Below are positions 37,842 through 46,340 of a stretch of 64,000 nucleotides of DNA, piece by piece. Made by a program: the position numbers and the translations under genes. The notes below the pieces were generated by a model. It was not told the DNA's origin and did not search any database. It worked only from the letters and a program-made list of their open reading frames with translations. Source of the stretch: Streptomyces sp. Ncost-T10-10d (lineage in GTDB: Bacteria; Actinomycetota; Actinomycetes; Streptomycetales; Streptomycetaceae); contig NZ_FMDF01000034.1 of the NCBI RefSeq assembly GCF_900091955.1, positions 1-64,000 on the forward strand, written 5' to 3'. How positions within the stretch are numbered: position 1 is the stretch's first letter; each line of letters begins with the position of its first letter.

Positions 37842-38546
37842 GTGGAAACCGCAAGCGCCGCCGCCCGGACGGCCCCGGCCGCAGTGATCGTCGCCATCGA
37901 CGGGCCCTCCGGCACCGGCAAGTCGAGCACGTCCAAGGCCGTCGCCGCCCAGCTCGGCCTGAGCTACCTGGACACCGGCGCCCAGTACCGGGCGATCACC
38001 TGGTGGATGCTGAACAACGGCATCGACGTGCAGGACGCGATGGAGGTGGCGACCGCCGCCGCCAAGCCGGTCATCGTCTCCGGCACGGATCCGGCCGCTC
38101 CGACGATCACCGTCGACGGCGAGGACGCCTCGGGGCCGATCCGTACGCAGGAGGTCACCTCCCGGGTCAGCGCGGTCAGCGCGGTCCCCGAGGTGCGTGC
38201 GCGGATCACCGAGCTACAGCGTTCCATCGCCGCCGCCGCCGAGGGCGGCATAGTGGTCGAGGGTCGCGACATCGGCACCACGGTGCTGCCCGACGCCGAC
38301 CTGAAGATCTTCCTCACCGCATCGCCGGAGGCGCGCGCAGCCCGCCGCAGCGGAGAGGTCAAGGGCTCCGATCTCGCCACCACCAAGGAGGCGCTGATCA
38401 AGCGGGACGCGGCCGATTCCGGCCGCAAGACCTCCCCGCTGGCCAAGGCGGACGACGCCGTCGAGGTGGACACCACCGAGCTGACCCTCCCGCAGGTCAT
38501 CGAGTGCGTCGTCACCCTCGTCGAGGAGAAGCGGGCCGGGAAGTGA
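37842..38546 (+). CDS. cmk: Cytidylate kinase
   Basis: 234 residues from GTG 37842 (METASAAARTAPAAVIVAIDGPSGTGKSS), with GGAAGG 11 nt upstream. The P-loop is GPSGTGKSS (about 22-30). YLDTGAQYRAITWWML, VEGRDIGTTVLPDADLKIFLTAS and the lid RRSGEVKG...ALIKRDAADSGR complete the type I Cmk pattern. It phosphorylates CMP and dCMP. It is coupled to plsC by GTGA and upstream of der, the usual actinobacterial arrangement. Confidence 0.95.
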   Translation: METASAAARTAPAAVIVAIDGPSGTGKSSTSKAVAAQLGLSYLDTGAQYRAITWWMLNNGIDVQDAMEVATAAAKPVIVSGTDPAAPTITVDGEDASGPIRTQEVTSRVSAVSAVPEVRARITELQRSIAAAAEGGIVVEGRDIGTTVLPDADLKIFLTASPEARAARRSGEVKGSDLATTKEALIKRDAADSGRKTSPLAKADDAVEVDTTELTLPQVIECVVTLVEEKRAGK

Positions 38547-39208
38547 CCCAAGCCACGGGCTCGCCCACGCTGCGCGGCGCAGCGGTCGGGCGCGGGATCG
38601 GCATCGGGCTGATGTACGGGCTGTGGAAGCCCCGCGTCCTCGGTGCGTGGCGGGTTCCCGCCTCCGGACCCGTCATACTCGCGGTGAACCACTCACACAA
38701 TATCGACGGTCCGATGCTGATGGGCACCGCGCCCCGGCCCGTCCACTTCCTGATCAAGAAAGAGGCGTTCGTCGGCCCCCTCGACCCGTTCCTGCGCGGA
38801 ATCGGTCAGCTGAAAGTGGACCGCACGACCGCCGACCGCACCGCCATCACCCACGCCCTCGGCGTGCTGAAGGACGGCGGGGTGCTCGGGATCTTCCCCG
38901 AGGGCACCAGGGGCGAGGGCGACTTCGCCTCCCTGCGTGCCGGGCTCGCATACTTCGCGGTACGCAGCGGGGCGCCGATCGTGCCCGTGGCCGTACTGGG
39001 AAGCACCGAGCGCCGCGGACGGTTGATATCGGCACTGCCGCCGTTGCGCAGCCGGGTCGACGTCGTCTTCGGTGATGCCTTCGACGCGCAAGAGGGGGCG
39101 CGCAGCAGTGGGCGGCGGACGCGCAAGGCGCTGGACGAGGCGACTGTACGGATCCAGGGGCGGCTGACCGCCCACTTGGACGAGGCCAGACGTTTCACCG
39201 GGCGCTAG
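38543..39208 (+). CDS. plsC: 1-acyl-sn-glycerol-3-phosphate acyltransferase
   Basis: 221 residues. The acyltransferase motifs are NHSHNIDGP (HX4D, about 47-55), IGQLKVDR and FPEGTRGEG (about 116-124), followed by IVPVAVLGS. It makes phosphatidic acid from lysophosphatidic acid at the membrane; there is one possible N-terminal membrane-associated segment (IGIGLMYGLW). GTG 38543 overlaps the cmk stop. It is short relative to many PlsC proteins but has all catalytic motifs. Confidence 0.9.
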   Translation: MTQATGSPTLRGAAVGRGIGIGLMYGLWKPRVLGAWRVPASGPVILAVNHSHNIDGPMLMGTAPRPVHFLIKKEAFVGPLDPFLRGIGQLKVDRTTADRTAITHALGVLKDGGVLGIFPEGTRGEGDFASLRAGLAYFAVRSGAPIVPVAVLGSTERRGRLISALPPLRSRVDVVFGDAFDAQEGARSSGRRTRKALDEATVRIQGRLTAHLDEARRFTGR

Positions 39209-39275
39209 GTAAGACTTGAGTAGTGGGCCGCGTGGTCGTGGCCCATCGATGATGATGCAAAGAGGAACGGACTTC

Positions 39276-40745
39276 ATGAACGACCAGATTCACTCCGACG
39301 GCTCGGACCACGAGCACGGAGCGCTTGGCGAAGCCGAGTACGCGGAGTTCATGGAGCTCGCAGCGGAGGAGGGCTTCGACGCCGAAGAGGTCGAGGGCGC
39401 GATCGACGAGGCCGGTCACGGGCCGCTTCCCGTGCTCGCCGTCGTCGGCCGCCCCAATGTCGGCAAGTCGACGCTGGTGAACCGGATCATCGGCCGCCGT
39501 GAGGCGGTCGTCGAGGACAAGCCCGGCGTCACCCGCGACCGCGTCACCTACGAGGCCGAGTGGGCGGGCCGCCGCTTCAAGGTCGTCGACACCGGCGGCT
39601 GGGAGCAGGACGTGCTGGGCATCGACGCCTCCGTCGCCGCCCAGGCCGAGTACGCGATCGAGGCCGCCGACGCGGTCGTCTTCGTGGTCGACTCGACCGT
39701 CGGCGCGACCGACACCGACGAAGCCGTCGTCAAGCTGCTGCGCCGGGCCGGCAAGCCCGTCGTGCTGTGCGCCAACAAGGTCGACGGACAGAGCGGTGAG
39801 GCGGACGCCACCGCGCTCTGGTCGCTGGGCCTCGGCGAGCCGCACCCGGTTTCCTCGCTGCACGGCCGCGGTACCGGCGACCTGCTCGACGCCGTACTCG
39901 AAGCACTTCCCGAGGCTCCGGCGCAGCGCTTCGGCACCGCGATCGGCGGACCGCGCCGGATCGCCCTCATCGGCCGCCCCAACGTCGGCAAGTCCTCGCT
40001 GCTGAACAAGGTGGCGAAGGAGGACCGCGTCGTCGTCAACGAGCTCGCGGGCACCACCCGTGACCCGGTCGACGAGCTGATCGAGCTCGGCGGCATCACG
40101 TGGAAGTTCATCGACACGGCCGGTATCCGCCGCCGCGTCCACCTCCAGGAGGGCGCGGACTACTACGCCTCGCTGCGTACCGCCGCCGCCGTGGAGAAGG
40201 CCGAGGTCGCCGTCGTCCTGATCGACGCCAGCGAGTCCATCAGCGTCCAGGACCAGCGCATCATCACCATGGCCGTGGAGGCCGGGCGTGCCCTGGTGAT
40301 CGCGTACAACAAGTGGGACACCCTCGACGAGGAGCGTCGCTACTACCTGGAGCGCGAGATCGAGACGGAGCTCGCGCAGATCGCGTGGGCCCCGCGGGTC
40401 AACGTCTCCGCCGTCACCGGCAGGCACATGGAGAAGCTGGTTCCGGCGATCGAGACCGCCCTCGCCGGCTGGGAGACCCGCGTCCCCACCGGCCGGCTGA
40501 ACGCCTTCCTCGGTGAGATCGTCGCCTCCCACCCGCACCCCGTCCGCGGCGGCAAGCAGCCCCGCATCCTCTTCGGCACCCAGGCGGGCACCAAGCCGCC
40601 GCGCTTCGTGCTGTTCTCCTCGGGCTTCCTGGAGCACGGCTATCGGCGCTTCGTCGAGCGCCGGCTGCGCGAGGAGTTCGGTTTCGAGGGCACCCCGATC
40701 CACATCTCGGTGCGGGTCCGCGAGAAGCGCGGCCGCAACAAGTAG
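39276..40745 (+). CDS. der: Ribosome-biogenesis GTPase Der (EngA)
   Basis: 489 residues from ATG 39276, with GAGG 10 nt upstream. It has two consecutive G domains: GRPNVGKST with DTGGW and NKVD (about 58-170), and GRPNVGKSS with DTAGI and NKWD (about 233-350). A C-terminal KH-like domain ends in [14 protein letters not shown]. It assists 50S subunit assembly. The first 45 residues are an acidic extension typical of actinobacteria. It follows cmk-plsC after a 67-bp gap, and a perfect 17-bp hairpin follows. Confidence 0.96.
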   Translation: MNDQIHSDGSDHEHGALGEAEYAEFMELAAEEGFDAEEVEGAIDEAGHGPLPVLAVVGRPNVGKSTLVNRIIGRREAVVEDKPGVTRDRVTYEAEWAGRRFKVVDTGGWEQDVLGIDASVAAQAEYAIEAADAVVFVVDSTVGATDTDEAVVKLLRRAGKPVVLCANKVDGQSGEADATALWSLGLGEPHPVSSLHGRGTGDLLDAVLEALPEAPAQRFGTAIGGPRRIALIGRPNVGKSSLLNKVAKEDRVVVNELAGTTRDPVDELIELGGITWKFIDTAGIRRRVHLQEGADYYASLRTAAAVEKAEVAVVLIDASESISVQDQRIITMAVEAGRALVIAYNKWDTLDEERRYYLEREIETELAQIAWAPRVNVSAVTGRHMEKLVPAIETALAGWETRVPTGRLNAFLGEIVASHPHPVRGGKQPRILFGTQAGTKPPRFVLFSSGFLEHGYRRFVERRLREEFGFEGTPIHISVRVREKRGRNK

Positions 40746-40765
40746 TACGCAAGGCCCCATGGCGA

Positions 40766-40803
40766 AGCCCCGGACCCTTTCGCATACGAAAGGGTCCGGG
40801 GCT
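40766..40803. terminator. Terminator between der and convergent gene
   Basis: A perfect 17-bp stem (40766-40782 with 40787-40803) with a CATA loop lies between the stop of der and the stop of the convergent hypothetical gene, so it probably serves both directions. Confidence 0.9.
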
Positions 40804-40814
40804 CCGTCGTACGG

Positions 40815-41291
40815 TCAGGCCCCTCGCGATCCCGATCCCGGGGGCAACGCCGCAGGCTGGGCCCGTCCGGAGTGCCGGCCCACCCGCTGCCAGGAGCCGA
40901 GGCTGCCGGTGTGCGTGCTCGGGCCGCTGCCGTGTCCGGTGGCCCCGCTGGGTACGGAGAGACCGCTGGAGAGCCCCGTGGAGAGACCGGAGTGGCTGCT
41001 GAGCGGGATGCGGCTGCCGAAGGCCACGAAGCCGAGATGCTCCTCGCCGCTACGATCACCCGGCAGCGCCCGGAACGACCGGCGGTACTCGGAGTACAGC
41101 GCGTCGTAGATCGGGGTGTGGGACTGACCGCCCGAGGGTTCCTGCGAGGGGCGCATGGCAGGGATCGGGCTCGGGCGTTGACGGGAGGAGTCGTATGGGT
41201 GCACGTATGTGCCAACGACCCCGCTGTCCGTCGGATGCGGGCCCGGCGGAGAAATAGCTGTTCGCCGCGGGTGCGAGGAGCCGACGGCCAT
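40815..41291 (-). CDS. Conserved hypothetical protein (Streptomyces type)
   Basis: 158 residues, ATG at 41291, two bases after the stop of the upstream gene, so the pair is an operon. It is low in hydrophobic residues. The N-terminal third is Pro/Ser/Arg-rich and the C-terminal third is a Ser/Gly/His-rich tract. The most structured part is TPIYDALYSEYRRSFRALPGDRSGEEHLGFVAFG (about 70-103). No domain is recognised. The start could lie slightly downstream. Function is unknown. Confidence 0.62.
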   Translation of the reverse strand: MAVGSSHPRRTAISPPGPHPTDSGVVGTYVHPYDSSRQRPSPIPAMRPSQEPSGGQSHTPIYDALYSEYRRSFRALPGDRSGEEHLGFVAFGSRIPLSSHSGLSTGLSSGLSVPSGATGHGSGPSTHTGSLGSWQRVGRHSGRAQPAALPPGSGSRGA

Positions 41292-41293
41292 GA

Positions 41294-42133
41294 TCAGGTC
41301 CCGGCCAGCGGCATGGCCGCGGCGACCAGGAGCCCGCCGGCGGCGGCCCTGTCCAGAGCGTCGCGCAGCAGGTCCTCGCGGGGCTGCTGGCCGATCGCCC
41401 CCGCCGGAGCGGCGAAGACGAGCACGGTCTGCGACTTGTTGGCCGCGGTCCGCCAGCCCTCGGTGACCTGGAGCGGCGCATGCGCCTGCCACCAGGCGAC
41501 CGGGGCGCCGCCGCCGGTGCCGGGCTGGAGCACGGCGTGCAGCTGGCCCATGGCGAGCAGGACCGACCAGCCGTGCAGCACCGCGGGCATCCGGTCCATC
41601 CGGTGGACCGGGTGGAAGCCCTGCTCCAGCAGCAGCTGGAGGAATTCGTCGCCCCGGCTGCCGTCCGTGCCCGGGCGGGCGATCGCGCCGGTCGGCTCGA
41701 CAACGAGGGCCGGATGGAGCTCGTCGTCGATCAGGACGAGGCCGCTGGTGATCCCGAGGACGGCCTGTTCGGGGCTGAGACCCTCCGGGCTCCCAGGGCG
41801 CTCCGCTTCGCTGCCGGTGATGCTGCGTACGGCGCCCTGTAGTTGCTCCTCGGCGACCTGGACGACCTGCGAGGGGATGCAGGTCGCGTGGGCGAAGGCG
41901 AGGACAGCGGTTTCGTCACCGACGAAGAGCACCGTGCTGGTGCGTTCCTGTTCGGAGTCGCCGGGGGTGCGGCAGGAGGTGCAGTCGTAACTGCCCGGGG
42001 TGTTGTCGCCGACGAGCAGCCGGTCGGCTTCGGCGTCGCCGATCTCGGCGCGTACGTCCTCGCTGACGTCGAGCATGCGCGGCACGGGTGGCTCCTCGAA
42101 CTCGGTGCGTGCGCCGGGCGGTTCCCGGCTCAT
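41294..42133 (-). CDS. Conserved hypothetical protein
   Basis: 279 residues, ATG at 42133. It has no signal peptide or membrane helix. It contains YDCTSCRTPGD (about 49-59), a CxxC that could bind a metal or form a disulfide, and a hydrophobic central domain (VLFVGDETAVLAFAHATCIPSQVVQVAEEQL and GLVLIDDELHPALVVEPTGAIARPG). The C-terminal part reads HAPLQVTEGWRTAANKSQTVLVFAAPAGA. I do not recognise the family, though two-gene units of this type appear conserved in Streptomyces next to der. It is divergent from the glycosyltransferase gene. Confidence 0.7.
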   Translation of the reverse strand: MSREPPGARTEFEEPPVPRMLDVSEDVRAEIGDAEADRLLVGDNTPGSYDCTSCRTPGDSEQERTSTVLFVGDETAVLAFAHATCIPSQVVQVAEEQLQGAVRSITGSEAERPGSPEGLSPEQAVLGITSGLVLIDDELHPALVVEPTGAIARPGTDGSRGDEFLQLLLEQGFHPVHRMDRMPAVLHGWSVLLAMGQLHAVLQPGTGGGAPVAWWQAHAPLQVTEGWRTAANKSQTVLVFAAPAGAIGQQPREDLLRDALDRAAAGGLLVAAAMPLAGT

Positions 42134-42443
42134 GCAGAAGACAACGGGCGATCTGCGGCCGGGGTCACGCGAGAAAGGGAACGTAATCGAACCATCCGGC
42201 GCAGAGGGTGAATCTCAGGATCTGAGAGGCCGATTGCGACCAGTTTCTCCTGATTCGTCATACGGAGATGTGGTCGACTCGGCCATGGGCCGGTTCGCCG
42301 ATACATCGACAAATCAGGAAAACGGGTGAGCGTGAGAGGGACTGAAACTGGCCGATGCCCGGAGTGAACCGCCGGCCCGTCTGTGCCGTCATGGCAAGTG
42401 CCGTCCCCCCGCCGATCAGCCGAACCAGGAGATATGGCGTTTC
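42134..42443. other. Divergent intergenic region
   Basis: 310 bp between the hypothetical pair on the minus strand and the GT4 gene on the plus strand. No coding stretch or hairpin with clear support was found. It presumably contains two divergent promoters, but no -10/-35 pair stands out. Confidence 0.3.
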
Positions 42444-43727
42444 ATGCACATTTCTTTCCTGCTCCACAATGCCTACGGGGTCGGGGGCACGATCCGTACG
42501 ACGTTCAACCTCGCCGGGGCGCTGGCCGGGCACCACGACATCGAGATCGTGTCGGTCTTCCGGCACCGCGACGTCCCCGCACTGGGCGCCCCCGAAGGCG
42601 TGCGCATGAGCCATCTCGTCGACCTGCGGAAGAAGAGCCCGTCCTACGACGGCGACGCGGCCGAGCACGCCCGTCCCGCAACCGTGTTCCCGCGCGGTGA
42701 CAGCAGGTACCACCAGTACAGCAGGCTGACCGACGTGCGGGTGGCGGACCATCTGCGTTCCCTGGACGCGGATGTCGTGGTCGGAACCCGTCCGGGGCTC
42801 AATGTCCAGATCAGCAGGCAGACCCGGCGCGGTCCGGTCCGGATCGGGCAGGAGCACCTCACCTTCGACAGCCACAGCTACCGGCTGCGCCGCGAGATCG
42901 GGCATCGCTACGCCCTGCTCGACGCGGTCACCACCGTCACCGAGGCCGACGCCCGCGCCTACCGGACCGGGCTCAAACTGCCCGGCGTACGGATCGAGGC
43001 CATTCCCAACAGCGTGCCCGAGCCGGGGATCGCGCCCGCCGACGGCGACAGCAAGTGGGTGATCGCCGCAGGCCGGCTGCACAAGGTCAAGCGGTACGAC
43101 CTGCTTGTCAGGGCGTTCGCCGACGTGGTCGCCGTCCGTCCGGACTGGCGGCTGCGCATCTACGGCGGCGGCGACGCGACCGGGAACGAACGCCGGACGC
43201 TGCTCGCGCTCATCGGTGAACTCGGCCTGCACAACCATGTGTTCCTGATGGGGTCGGTCAACCCGCTGGAGGCCGAGTGGCCCAAGGGGGCGATCGCCGC
43301 AGTCACTTCGGACCGCGAGTCCTTCGGCATGACCATCGTCGAGGCGATGCGCTGCGGCCTGCCGGTCGTGGCCACCGACTGCCCGCACGGCCCGCGCGAG
43401 ATCATCGAGGACGGCACCGACGGACGACTGGTGCCGGTCGGTGACGCGGCGGCGGTGGCGGACGCCCTGCTCGGTCTGATCGGCGACGACGAAGCGCGGC
43501 ACCGCTCGGGCCGCGCCGCGCTGGCCGCGTCGCAGCGGTTCGACCCGTCACGGATCGCCGAACGCCATGAGCGGCTCTTCACCGAACTAGCCTCCCGAGC
43601 CCCGCGCGACCGTTCGCACGGCGCTCTGCGCACCACACTGCACCGAGCCCGCGGCACCGTGCTGGACGGGGCGTACGCCCTGCGCTACAAGGCCGCCGAT
43701 GTCATCCGCAAGGGGAAGCCCGCATGA
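42444..43727 (+). CDS. Family 4 glycosyltransferase
   Basis: 427 residues, starting MHISFLLHNAYGVGGTIRTTFNLAGAL. The Gly-rich GVGGT acceptor loop is at residues 12-16. The donor half has VIAAGRLHKVKRYDLLVRAFADV (about 204-226), IYGGGDATGNE and the E-x7-E region DRESFGMTIVEAMRCGLPVVATDCPHGPREII (about 291-322). This is a GT4 layout, as in teichoic-acid or polysaccharide enzymes. ATG 42444 has GGAG about 12 nt upstream. It is coupled by ATGA to the next gene, suggesting a joint role in cell-surface polymer synthesis; the acceptor is unknown. Confidence 0.85.
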   Translation: MHISFLLHNAYGVGGTIRTTFNLAGALAGHHDIEIVSVFRHRDVPALGAPEGVRMSHLVDLRKKSPSYDGDAAEHARPATVFPRGDSRYHQYSRLTDVRVADHLRSLDADVVVGTRPGLNVQISRQTRRGPVRIGQEHLTFDSHSYRLRREIGHRYALLDAVTTVTEADARAYRTGLKLPGVRIEAIPNSVPEPGIAPADGDSKWVIAAGRLHKVKRYDLLVRAFADVVAVRPDWRLRIYGGGDATGNERRTLLALIGELGLHNHVFLMGSVNPLEAEWPKGAIAAVTSDRESFGMTIVEAMRCGLPVVATDCPHGPREIIEDGTDGRLVPVGDAAAVADALLGLIGDDEARHRSGRAALAASQRFDPSRIAERHERLFTELASRAPRDRSHGALRTTLHRARGTVLDGAYALRYKAADVIRKGKPA

Positions 43728-44578
43728 CCGTCTCCGCAGAGCGACAGACGCCACGAGCCGACTGCGTCGCAGGCCCCGACGGCGGGATCACCTTCGACCT
43801 CGACCTCCGTCGCCGCGAGGCCGGGGAGACGCCCGAACTGCTTCTGCGGCTGCGCGGGGGCAAAGGCACGGGCGGCGACGGCGACACCGTACGCCTGCCC
43901 CTGAGCCCGCTCGGCGGGGGGCGGCTGCGAGCGGTGCTGCCGGGCACCGTGGCGCCTGCCGAAGGCCGTTGGGACGTCTATGTGCGTGAGCCGGGCGCGG
44001 ACGACGACGGAGCGGTGGCCGTCGAGCCCGGAATCAGGGATGTGCGGCTCCTCATGGACCGCACACCGGAGACCGGGCGGATCGCGGTCCGTATCCCGTA
44101 CCCGACCGTCGACGGCCGGCTCGCCGTGCGCTGCTGGGTCCGCTCACCGCACGCCGAGGCCGGGCCGGTCACCTTCGACGGGGGCGGGATGACCGTCGAG
44201 GGCACGCTGTACGGGACCCGCCTCGGCGACGACGCCCGCGTCGAGGCGCGACTGACCGGCGCCCCCGACCGGGTCTGCCGGGTGCCGGTCGCCGGGAAGG
44301 AAGGCACGTTCTCCTTCACGCTTCCGCTCGATCGGCTGGGCACCGGGCCGGTCACCGAGCAACAGCTGTGGACGCTCTGGCTGCTCCCCGGGACGGGCGC
44401 CGGGGAGTCGGCCGACGGCGTACGGATCTCCCGCATCCTCGATGACGTCTGGGACCGCAAGAACAGCTTTGTCTACCCGGCCCGCAGCGCAGGGGAGGGC
44501 GTCCGCGCCATCCCCTGCTACTCGGCCGACAACGATCTCTGCGTACGGCTCGTACCGGACCCGGCGCAAGCCCGGTAG
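43724..44578 (+). CDS. Hypothetical protein coupled to glycosyltransferase
   Basis: 284 residues; its ATG overlaps the glycosyltransferase stop. It is beta-rich with many Asp/Gly turns, and contains GRWDVYVREPG, VRIPYPTVDGRLAVRCWVRSPHAE and LWTLWLLPGTG. No transmembrane segment or signal peptide is seen. Two similar halves (for example LRAVLPGTVAPAEGRWDVYV and FSFTLPLDRLGTGPVTEQQLWTLWL) suggest repeated beta-sandwich modules. No function can be assigned. It is probably an accessory domain protein for a surface polymer. Confidence 0.68.
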   Translation: MTVSAERQTPRADCVAGPDGGITFDLDLRRREAGETPELLLRLRGGKGTGGDGDTVRLPLSPLGGGRLRAVLPGTVAPAEGRWDVYVREPGADDDGAVAVEPGIRDVRLLMDRTPETGRIAVRIPYPTVDGRLAVRCWVRSPHAEAGPVTFDGGGMTVEGTLYGTRLGDDARVEARLTGAPDRVCRVPVAGKEGTFSFTLPLDRLGTGPVTEQQLWTLWLLPGTGAGESADGVRISRILDDVWDRKNSFVYPARSAGEGVRAIPCYSADNDLCVRLVPDPAQAR

Positions 44579-44635
44579 ACCGTCGGCAGCCGGTTGCGGA
44601 CGCAGGCTGTCCGCAACCCCTGGAAGACTCGCCCC

Positions 44636-45595
44636 ATGTTGGAGACCTCGGCACGACTGCTGCGCCTGCTCTCGCTGCTCCAGGCCCACCGGGACTGGTC
44701 GGGCGCCGATCTTGCGGAACGGCTCGGGGTCACCCCGCGGACCGTCCGCCGTGACGTCGACAAGCTGCGCGAACTGGGCTACCCGGTCAACGCCAGCCCC
44801 GGCACCGGCGGCGGATACCAGCTCGGCGCCGGTGCCCAGCTGCCGCCGCTGCTCCTCGACGACGAGGAGGCCGTCGCCGTCGCCGTCGGGCTGCGCACCG
44901 CGGCGGGCCATGGCGTCGAAGGCATTGGCGAGACCTCGGTACGCGCCCTGGCCAAGCTCGAACAAGTGCTGCCGAACCGGCTCCGGCGCCGGGTGAACGC
45001 GCTGAACACCTTCACCGTGCCGCTGCTCCGCGGACCCGGCGCGTCCACCGCCGATCCGGGTGTCCTCACCGAACTGGCCGGAGCCTGCCGGGACAGCGAG
45101 CGGCTGCACTTCGAGTACCGGGACCATTCCGGCTCCGTATCGCGCCGGACCGTCGAACCACATCGGCTGGTGTGCACCGAGCGCCGCTGGTATCTCGTCG
45201 CCTGGGACCTGGACCGCGCGGACTGGCGCACGTTCCGCACGGACCGGATCACGCCCACGCCGCCGCACGGCCCGAGATTCGTCCCCCGCGACGCACCGGC
45301 CGAGGATCTGGCCGCCTATGTCGCGAAGGGAATCTCGACCACCGTGTACGCGACGCACGCAGTGATCCGGCTGAAGGCGGGGATCGAGCGCGCGGCCGAA
45401 CGGGTATCGCCGTCCTCAGGGGTGCTGGAGGCGGAAGGTGCCGACAGCTGCCTGCTGCGCGCCGGGGCAGCGAGTCTCGATGTGCTGGTCCTCCACGTCA
45501 TGATGCTGGGGATCGACTTCGAGGTCGTCGAACCCCCGGAGCTCAACGACGCGATCAGGGTGGCCAGGGACCGGCTGTCCCGAGCCCTGGACTGA
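44636..45595 (+). CDS. WYL-domain (YafY/DeoR-type) transcriptional regulator
   Basis: 319 residues from ATG 44636. The N-terminal winged helix is LLRLLSLLQAHRDWSGADLAERLGVTPRTVRRDVDKLRELGYPV (about 8-51). A WYL domain follows (about 135-225: FEYRDHSGSVSRRTVEPHRLVCTERRWYLVAWDLDR), then a C-terminal WCX-type region. WYL domains are thought to bind nucleic acid or nucleotide ligands. AAGACT lies 6 nt before the ATG and no Shine-Dalgarno is visible, so a leaderless start is possible. Targets are unknown. A 9-bp hairpin follows. Confidence 0.88.
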   Translation: MLETSARLLRLLSLLQAHRDWSGADLAERLGVTPRTVRRDVDKLRELGYPVNASPGTGGGYQLGAGAQLPPLLLDDEEAVAVAVGLRTAAGHGVEGIGETSVRALAKLEQVLPNRLRRRVNALNTFTVPLLRGPGASTADPGVLTELAGACRDSERLHFEYRDHSGSVSRRTVEPHRLVCTERRWYLVAWDLDRADWRTFRTDRITPTPPHGPRFVPRDAPAEDLAAYVAKGISTTVYATHAVIRLKAGIERAAERVSPSSGVLEAEGADSCLLRAGAASLDVLVLHVMMLGIDFEVVEPPELNDAIRVARDRLSRALD

Positions 45596-45647
45596 GCGCT
45601 TCCACCGGCGTCCCCATACCGGGATGGTTCGGGTTGTCCGCTATACG

Positions 45648-45670
45648 GGCGACAGCGAGTGGCTGTCGCC
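45648..45670 (+). terminator. Probable terminator after the WYL gene
   Basis: The arms GGCGACAGC (45648-45656) and GCTGTCGCC (45662-45670) form a perfect 9-bp stem with a 5-nt loop, 52 bp after the stop. There is no T tract. Confidence 0.6.
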
Positions 45671-46008
45671 GGCCCGTGGTACGGATTTGTGACCAAAAGA
45701 TAAGGCTGCCATAAGGAAGCGTGAATTCCCGGTGGCATGCTCATTTACGCAGACCATTCAACTCGGAAATTCCAGCTGTTCGATACGGAATATTCCGCCT
45801 TTCTTTCGGGCCTTCCGTGTGATCGTTTCCCGGCCCGTGTGATTACTGTGTGTCCGGTCGCGGGCCACGTGCTCGGGTGGCGTGATTCGAGCGGCACGCG
45901 TGTCGTGATCCTGTGACACAAGCGTGACCGCCGAGGGACGTGAGGGTGCCGTGCGGTGGTCGGCGCCCCGCCTTCCGTCGTGGTCCGCGGCCGCCTACGG
46001 TGAGAGGT
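45671..46008. other. Relatively AT-rich intergenic region
   Basis: 338 bp, noticeably less GC-rich than its surroundings (for example AAAAGATAAGGCTGCCATAAGG and GGAAATTCCAGC). No coding stretch fits. It ends with TACGGT about 7 nt before ATG 46009, a possible -10 of a leaderless promoter for the next small gene. Otherwise I see nothing specific. Confidence 0.35.
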
Positions 46009-46224
46009 ATGGCATCCATACCGACTCCTTCCGCCCAGCCGGCCGACACACCCGGTGCGTACGTCGGCCTCCTCGTCGACGCGGCCGAGCGGCGGGCCCG
46101 CAGGCATGGCTGGAGCACCGTCAGATCCCTGCCGCCGGGCGCGATCATCACCATGGAGTTCCGGACCGGACGGATCAACTTCGAGGTCGCCGATGCCGTT
46201 GTCACCCGCTGCTGGGTGGGCTGA
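46009..46224 (+). CDS. Small conserved-looking hypothetical protein
   Basis: 71 residues (MASIPTPSAQPADTPGAYVG to the end CWVG). Residues 18-71 form a compact alpha/beta pattern: VGLLVDAAERRARRHGWSTVR, then IITMEFRTGRINFEVADAVVTRCWVG. GC3 is high and a strong bidirectional hairpin follows the stop, which supports a real gene. It is probably leaderless: TACGGT ends 7 nt before the ATG. The sequence resembles small potato-inhibitor-I-type proteins common in Streptomyces, but this is uncertain. Confidence 0.68.
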   Translation: MASIPTPSAQPADTPGAYVGLLVDAAERRARRHGWSTVRSLPPGAIITMEFRTGRINFEVADAVVTRCWVG

Positions 46225-46260
46225 GGATCCCTGCGCCCCGGGTTCCGGGCCCGGGCATGA

Positions 46261-46292
46261 GCGAAGGCCCCGACCGGAGTCGGGGCCTTCGC
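46261..46292. terminator. Bidirectional terminator
   Basis: A perfect 14-bp stem (46261-46274 with 46279-46292) and a 4-nt loop lie between the stops of the small gene and the convergent PAP2 gene. Confidence 0.88.
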
Positions 46293-46340
46293 CGTGCGGG
46301 GGAGCGGCTGTGCGTACCGGCCCCGCTGCTCCTGGGGTGT

